Positions 7,031 to 9,725 of a DNA stretch of 9,725 nucleotides are shown here, one piece after another. The notes under the pieces are model-generated. The model searched no databases, was not told the DNA's origin, and was given only the letters and a program-made list of their open reading frames with translations. How positions within the stretch are numbered: position 1 is the first letter of the stretch; every line of letters starts with the position of its first letter. Origin of the DNA: Actinomycetes bacterium (lineage in GTDB: Bacteria > Actinomycetota > Actinomycetes > Actinomycetales > Cellulomonadaceae); the NCBI GenBank assembly GCA_023430425.1, contig JAEZAR010000116.1, positions 1 to 9,725 of the forward strand, in the 5' to 3' direction. The translations under genes and the position numbers were made by a program.

Positions 7031-7659
7031 CACGCACCGACGCCGCCGGAGCAGGAGGCGCCGGGCTCGGGGGTCTGGGGACCCTGGAGGTACCGGACGA
7101 GGAACGGCTCGAGCCGGTCGTCGTCGACGCCGGTGAGCTCCACCTGCACGCCCCACGCGCTCGCCACCACGGGCGCCGTGAGGCCGTCGAAGGGGCTGAC
7201 GAGGAGGTAGGAGTGCCGCCCCGCCAGCTCGCGCAGCGCGTCGACGTCCGCGGGCGCGAGGTCGGGGTCGTAGGTCAGCCACACCGCGCCGTGCTCCAAG
7301 GAGTGCACGGCGTGCTCCTCCACGACCGGCTCGGTGTAGAAGCCGCAGTTCTGCCACGTCGGGTGGTGGTCGCCGCCCACGGGCGGCTCGGGCGTGTACG
7401 TGACGTCGTCGGGCGTGTGCGTGGCGCCGAGGTCCGTGAACTGCCGCTCACCCTCGATCGGAGCGGCCGCCGCGGCCTGGGCCGCGGACTGGCGGCGCTC
7501 GGCCCCGATGACGACGATGGCCGTCGGGACGACGAGGGCCAGGGCGATGCCGATAGCGACGGCGAGCACGACCCGGTTGCGGCGCCGCTCCGCCGCGCGC
7601 TGCGCCTCCTGGAGGGCGGCCAGCCGCTCCCGACGCTCCTGACGTGCCGACGCACCCAC
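7030..7659 (-). CDS. DUF3105 membrane-anchored protein
   Basis: A 209-residue protein with a charged cytoplasmic N-terminus (about 1-29, predicted helical), one transmembrane segment (about 30-52), and an extracytoplasmic DUF3105 domain. The domain shows VGGDHHPTWQNCGFY (94-108) and EEHAVHSLEHGAVWLTY (114-130), giving a cluster of His98, His99, Cys105, His116, His119 and His123 that could bind a metal or a redox group. A second cysteine (203) near the C-terminus might pair with Cys105. In actinobacteria DUF3105 is often next to DUF305, as here. Biochemical function is unknown. The start is GTG 7659, preceded by a strong GGAGGGGAG ribosome site; the reading frame extends further upstream but without protein-like sequence. 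The 100-bp region before it carries a palindrome and an AT-containing promoter-like patch. Confidence 0.88.
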   Translation of the reverse strand: MGASARQERRERLAALQEAQRAAERRRNRVVLAVAIGIALALVVPTAIVVIGAERRQSAAQAAAAAPIEGERQFTDLGATHTPDDVTYTPEPPVGGDHHPTWQNCGFYTEPVVEEHAVHSLEHGAVWLTYDPDLAPADVDALRELAGRHSYLLVSPFDGLTAPVVASAWGVQVELTGVDDDRLEPFLVRYLQGPQTPEPGASCSGGVGA

Positions 7660-7704
7660 GACCGCTCCCCTCCGGGGCCCCTGCGGACCGCGGGCGCGGC
7701 GACC

Positions 7705-7718
7705 GGGACCTAGGTCCC
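7705..7718. promoter_or_regulatory. Perfect 14-bp palindrome GGGACCTAGGTCCC, candidate DosR/DevR-like operator
   Basis: The site is a perfect inverted repeat 46 bp upstream of the DUF3105 start. Half-sites GGGAC and GTCCC are 4 bp apart, as in the mycobacterial DosR consensus TTSGGGACTWWAGTCCCSAA; by hand about 15 of 20 positions fit. Other regulators could use it, and it also overlaps the expected transcription start downstream of TATCAT, where a repressor would act. Confidence 0.45.
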
Positions 7719-7720
7719 CG

Positions 7721-7726
7721 ATGATA
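7721..7726 (-). promoter_or_regulatory. Candidate -10 element (TATCAT) for the DUF3105-DUF305 genes
   Basis: TATCAT on the minus strand fits TANNNT and lies in a rare AT-containing patch. A TTGACG (7739-7734) is present but only 7 nt away, too close to be its -35; no hexamer at the right distance is convincing. Transcription would start near 7714, within the palindrome, leaving a leader of about 55 nt. Confidence 0.4.
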
Positions 7727-7759
7727 CGTGAAGCGTCAACTACCTCGACGGCTCGACCA

Positions 7760-8383
7760 CTACCCCGCGTCGCGGCGCTCGGCGATGAGCCGGCGCTGCC
7801 GTTCGAGGACCGCGCGGAACAGCTCCTCGGTGTCGTGCTCGGCCATGTCGACGAAGCGCCCGCCGTGGGCGGTCGCCCCGCGCAGCGACTCGTGGCGCAG
7901 CACCTCCACGACGACGGGGACGGCGCGTCGGGCGGCCGGGTACTCCCCCACGAGCAGGGTCCCGACGTCGACGGCCTCGTCCGCACGGAAGCGCAGGCCG
8001 TGCGCCGACAGGTCCAGCACCGCGACCAGGAGCGGTGCGGCGAACGGGACCGGGGCCCCGTCCACGACGCTCGCGCTGAACTCCATCGACTCGCTGACCG
8101 GGACGCGCACGGCCTGCCGCTTCTGCTCGACGGCGCGCGTGCGCAGGTGCACCAGCTCGATCCGCTGCCGGGCGCTCACGGCGACGACGGCGTCCACGGT
8201 CACCTCGCCCCGCAGGGGGTTGGCCACGACGACCACCACCGGGTCACCCGGCCAGAGCGAGCCACCGGTGTAGCGCGGGGCCTCGACGACGAGCAGGTCG
8301 TCGGCGTGCTCGCGGACGTGGCCCGCGGTGATCAGCTCGCCGCCGTCGCCGTGCACCCGGCACGGGTCGAGCTCGAAACCCAC
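7760..8383 (-). CDS. PilZ-domain protein, predicted c-di-GMP receptor (YcgR-like layout)
   Basis: A 207-residue soluble protein with two parts: an N-terminal beta-rich domain (about 10-82) like the YcgR-N/PilZN region, and a C-terminal PilZ domain (about 87-195). The c-di-GMP signature is intact: R89-QAV-R93 (RxxxR) and D124-L-S126-A-H-G129 (DxSxxG). It should therefore bind c-di-GMP and act as an effector, in YcgR as a flagellar brake; the partner here is unknown and no motility gene is in view. The start is chosen at GTG 8383 (MGFELDPCRV), with GGGAG 5 nt or so upstream. GTG 8452 is an alternative, but the extra 23 residues look non-coding. A TAGGGT at 8524-8519 might be a -10, without a clear -35. 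It stands apart from its neighbours by 100 and 166 bp. Confidence 0.88.
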   Translation of the reverse strand: MGFELDPCRVHGDGGELITAGHVREHADDLLVVEAPRYTGGSLWPGDPVVVVVANPLRGEVTVDAVVAVSARQRIELVHLRTRAVEQKRQAVRVPVSESMEFSASVVDGAPVPFAAPLLVAVLDLSAHGLRFRADEAVDVGTLLVGEYPAARRAVPVVVEVLRHESLRGATAHGGRFVDMAEHDTEELFRAVLERQRRLIAERRDAG

Positions 8384-8549
8384 CGCCGCTCCCGTCCACC
8401 GGCGGGGACGCACCGACCCCGCACCCGTCGTCCAGCACCCGCTGCCCGGCACCCGCCCGACGCCGTCCCTGCACCCACCGACGCGCGCGCCGCGCGCCGG
8501 TGAGCGGGTCGTCGCCGGACCCTACCCTCCTGATCGGCAGGCGAGCGCC

Positions 8550-9155
8550 TCAGTCATGGCTCGCGGGCTCGTTCTCACCCGCTGCGACCCTGGCGAGGAC
8601 GAAGAGCAGGTCGGACAGGCGGTTCACGTACCCGGTGAGCTCGGCACTGACGGCGTGACCGGCCGCGGCCAGGGCGACCACGCGCCGCTCGGCCCTGCGC
8701 ACCACGGCCCGGGCGTGGTCGATGGCCGCGGACGCCGTCGTCGTCCCCGGGACGAGGAACACGGGCCGCAGCGGGCGCGCCGCGACGTGCGCGTCGATGG
8801 TGCGCTCGACGTCGGCCACCATCTCGGCCGTCACGAGCGACACCCCGGGCCGCAGCCGGTCCCGGTGGGCCGGGTTCGTGGCGAGGTCCGCGGCGACGAC
8901 GAAGAGCTCCCGCTGGCGGCGCAGGAGCTCCTCCGCCAGCTCAGCCGTCTCAGCCCCCTCGTCGGGGCCGGCGGTGCCGGCAGAACCGGCCCGGGGCGAC
9001 GCCGCGGCCGCGCAGGCGGCCCGCGCCACCCCGAGCACGGCCACGGCCTCGTCCAGGTCCCCGCACGCCGCCATGAGCGGGTCGGCCTTGGAGACCCGAC
9101 CGCCCAGGAAGAGCCCGGTCGTGCCGTCGTCGCCCGCACGCGTGTAGACCCGCAT
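8550..9155 (-). CDS. pduO: PduO-type cob(I)alamin adenosyltransferase
   Basis: A 201-residue enzyme that transfers the adenosyl group of ATP to cob(I)alamin, making adenosylcobalamin. The ATP-binding N-terminus YTRAGDDGTTGLF (4-16) is a near-perfect PduO signature, followed by SKADPLMAACGDLDEAVAVLG (22-42). The active-site helices are ARAVVRRAERRVVAL (148-162; Arg153, Glu156) and YVNRLSDLLFVLAR (176-189; Asn178, Arg179, Asp182). An Ala/Gly/Pro-rich insert (about 49-70) lengthens one loop. The start is ATG 9155, with GGAG only 3 nt away; homologues begin at the same place relative to YTRAGDDG. It is transcribed away from the cobalamin riboswitch, and its product is a ligand that such riboswitches sense. 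The leader, about 90 nt if the promoter at 9250-9280 is right, shows no B12 box of its own. Confidence 0.94.
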   Translation of the reverse strand: MRVYTRAGDDGTTGLFLGGRVSKADPLMAACGDLDEAVAVLGVARAACAAAASPRAGSAGTAGPDEGAETAELAEELLRRQRELFVVAADLATNPAHRDRLRPGVSLVTAEMVADVERTIDAHVAARPLRPVFLVPGTTTASAAIDHARAVVRRAERRVVALAAAGHAVSAELTGYVNRLSDLLFVLARVAAGENEPASHD

Positions 9156-9329
9156 CTGCTCCGCCCGCCGTCCCCTCGTCGCTGCTCGTCGGCCCCTGCG
9201 GCGCCGGGCCGGTCGTCCGGCCGGCATCGTCCCGACCGCCGCCGTCCGCACACTAGGCCGACGCGGCGGCCGGCGTGCAACCCTGCCCACCCGGGAGGAC
9301 GTCGGGGGTGCCCGCGGGGCGTCCGGGGG
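9156..9329. other. GC-rich divergent spacer between adenosyltransferase gene and riboswitch leader
   Basis: This is the first part of a 428-bp stretch without a protein gene (9156-9583). It holds the leader and probable promoter of the adenosyltransferase gene (minus) and whatever lies upstream of the riboswitch promoter (plus). Apart from the TAGTGT/TTGCAC pair I see no clear site. Confidence 0.6.
9250..9280 (-). promoter_or_regulatory. Candidate promoter of the adenosyltransferase gene
   Basis: TTGCAC (9280-9275) and TAGTGT (9255-9250) on the minus strand resemble -35 and -10 hexamers. The spacer is 19 bp, slightly long. Transcription would start near 9243, about 88 nt before ATG 9155. Confidence 0.45.
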
Positions 9330-9335
9330 TAGTAC
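9330..9335 (+). promoter_or_regulatory. Candidate -10 element of the riboswitch transcript
   Basis: TAGTAC, about 35 nt before the aptamer, would start RNA near 9342. No good -35 is visible; the upstream sequence is nearly all G and C. A small leader hairpin, GCCGGG-TCCG-CCCGGC (9350-9365), follows before the aptamer. Confidence 0.4.
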
Positions 9336-9365
9336 GGTGAGCGCGCCGCGCCGGGTCCGCCCGGC

Positions 9366-9474
9366 ACGGCAGGTCATGGCCCGCAGCCAGGGGAAGCCGG
9401 TCGAAGTCCGGCGCTGACCCGCAACCGTAGGCCGGGAGCACCTTCGCTCCCGGCGAGCCGGAGCACCTGGGGTG
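9366..9474 (+). promoter_or_regulatory. Cobalamin riboswitch aptamer
   Basis: All main conserved blocks of the adenosylcobalamin riboswitch are present in order. GGGAA (9391-9395) is followed by stem GCCGG/CCGGC (9396-9400/9408-9412) around the conserved GGT-GAA-CC core. The B12-box block GCTGACCCGCAACCGTA is at 9413-9429. A 9-bp hairpin (9431-9439/9446-9454) follows, then the conserved 3' segment AGCCGGAGCACCTGG (9456-9470). CAGGT (9370-9374) pairs with ACCTG (9465-9469) to close the aptamer. It lies upstream of, and in the same direction as, the gene at 9584. Ligand binding normally lowers expression of the downstream gene. Confidence 0.94.
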
Positions 9475-9482
9475 GGTCGAGA

Positions 9483-9515
9483 GGCTCCTACCGTCGAGGA
9501 ATGCGGGACGGAGCC
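9483..9515 (+). promoter_or_regulatory. Riboswitch P13/L13 kissing-loop hairpin
   Basis: GGCT (9483-9486) pairs with AGCC (9512-9515) and CCGTC (9491-9495) with GACGG (9507-9511). The loop (9496-9506) contains TGCGG. TGCGGG (9502-9507) is the exact complement of CCCGCA (9418-9423) in the B12-box loop L5. This is the expected L5-L13 kissing contact through which cobalamin riboswitches report ligand binding. Confidence 0.75.
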
Positions 9516-9523
9516 CGGGTCGT

Positions 9524-9586
9524 CGGCACCCGCAGGGGCGCGGCGGTGCCGGGTCCGTTCACGGACCCTCAGAAAGAGGCACCGTG
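9524..9586 (+). promoter_or_regulatory. Riboswitch expression platform: competing antisequestor and start-site sequestor hairpins
   Basis: CGGTGCC (9544-9550) can pair with GGCACCG (9578-9584), plus a G-U pair 9543/9585. That stem covers the last two bases of the Shine-Dalgarno AAGAGG (9574-9579) and the first bases of the start codon. Nested inside is hairpin GGGTCCG-TTCA-CGGACCC (9551-9568). Alternatively GGTGCCG (9545-9551) pairs with an upstream copy, CGGCACC (9524-9530), which frees the start site. The two structures exclude each other. There is no U-run, so control is most likely at translation. Confidence 0.75.
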
Positions 9587-9725
9587 CCCAGCTCCACCAC
9601 CCGGCCCCGGCCGGCACTCGTCACACCCGCCCCACGACCGCACCGGCGTCCCGTCCGCCGCAGGCTCGGCCTCGCGCTCGTGGCGCTGGGCGCCGCGCTG
9701 CCGGGCGCCGCGCTGCCGGTCGCCG
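9584..9725 (+). CDS. Cobalamin-riboswitch-controlled secreted protein, 3' part beyond window
   Basis: Only 47 residues are in the window. They form a long, Arg/Pro-rich N-terminus (1-27, ending RRPVRRR) followed by a hydrophobic core (28-46, LGLALVALGAALPGAALPV), which is a Sec-type signal peptide or membrane anchor. The double arginine is not a clear Tat motif. The start is GTG 9584, with AAGAGG 4 nt upstream; both lie inside the riboswitch expression platform, and this position-specific folding supports the start. The mature protein is not visible, so I cannot name it. Because of the riboswitch it is probably involved in cobalamin or cobalt uptake, or in a B12-replaceable function. It is read divergently from the adenosyltransferase gene. 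Confidence 0.8.
   Translation, partial: MPSSTTRPRPALVTPAPRPHRRPVRRRLGLALVALGAALPGAALPVA
9688..9717 (+). repeat. Exact 15-bp tandem duplication in the signal peptide
   Basis: GGGCGCCGCGCTGCC occurs twice head to tail, in frame, so the protein repeats GAALP within the hydrophobic core. It looks like a recent slippage duplication and probably only lengthens the signal peptide. Confidence 0.8.

Noticed and set aside
5315..7210. Long open frame on the plus strand, 631 codons, opposite the aldolase, DUF305 and part of DUF3105
   Set aside because: It crosses three recognisable minus-strand genes and their gaps, is full of Arg/Gly/Asp/Val, and has no domain-like sequence.
7734..7739. TTGACG as a -35 box for the DUF3105 gene
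   Set aside because: It is only 7 nt from TATCAT, and no -10-like hexamer lies 16-18 nt downstream of it.
8453..8549. Possible terminator or small hairpins after the adenosyltransferase gene
   Set aside because: Only 4-bp stems such as AGGC-GCTC-GCCT and alternating GCGC runs are seen, with no U-tract, so nothing rises above background.
9156..9617. Upstream extension of the adenosyltransferase frame and a 62-codon frame at 9253-9441 (minus)
   Set aside because: The extension is low-complexity Arg/Ala/Pro sequence beyond the conserved YTRAGDDG start, and both run antisense through the riboswitch.

Overview
The window is very GC-rich, with mostly G/C third codon positions, many GTG starts and tightly packed genes. 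This fits an actinobacterium. The gene set (RNB ribonuclease, GH13 amylase plus FMN/LLM oxidoreductase pair, DUF3105-DUF305 pair, PilZ, PduO-type adenosyltransferase) suggests a Micrococcales member, perhaps Cellulomonas-like; that placement is an inference from protein style, not a database result. No mobile element, CRISPR array, tRNA or rRNA was seen.

Layout. (1) Positions 3615 down to 1, minus strand: a likely operon of an LLM-class flavin oxidoreductase, a GH13 alpha-amylase/trehalose-synthase-like enzyme (4-nt GTGA overlap), and an RNB-domain exoribonuclease that runs off the left edge. (2) 3616-3773 is a divergent promoter region. (3) 3774-5283, plus strand: a small cupin-fold protein lacking the usual metal-binding histidines, then an APP1-type (HAD-like) phosphatase. 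(4) 7659 down to 5306, minus strand: DUF3105 and DUF305 membrane/exported proteins, coupled through TGATG, followed by a low-specificity threonine aldolase. Upstream of DUF3105 lies a perfect 14-bp palindrome whose half-site spacing resembles a DosR/DevR box. (5) 8383 down to 7760, minus strand: a PilZ protein with an intact c-di-GMP-binding signature. (6) 9155 down to 8550, minus strand: a PduO-type cob(I)alamin adenosyltransferase. (7) 9156-9583: a divergent regulatory region holding a clear cobalamin riboswitch on the plus strand. It controls a gene starting at GTG 9584 whose product begins with a signal peptide and is cut by the right edge.

The most interesting part is the right end. An enzyme that makes adenosylcobalamin is transcribed away from a riboswitch that senses cobalamins. 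The riboswitch can be read nearly completely by eye: aptamer core, L5-L13 kissing loop, and two mutually exclusive hairpins in which two GGCACC copies compete for one GGTGCC. One of these hairpins buries the ribosome binding site and start codon. The rest of the window is mainly housekeeping or accessory metabolism, with small oddities: a substituted aspartate in the RNB site, a cupin without metal ligands, and a Shine-Dalgarno sequence in a hairpin loop. I found no convincing wholly new multi-gene system.
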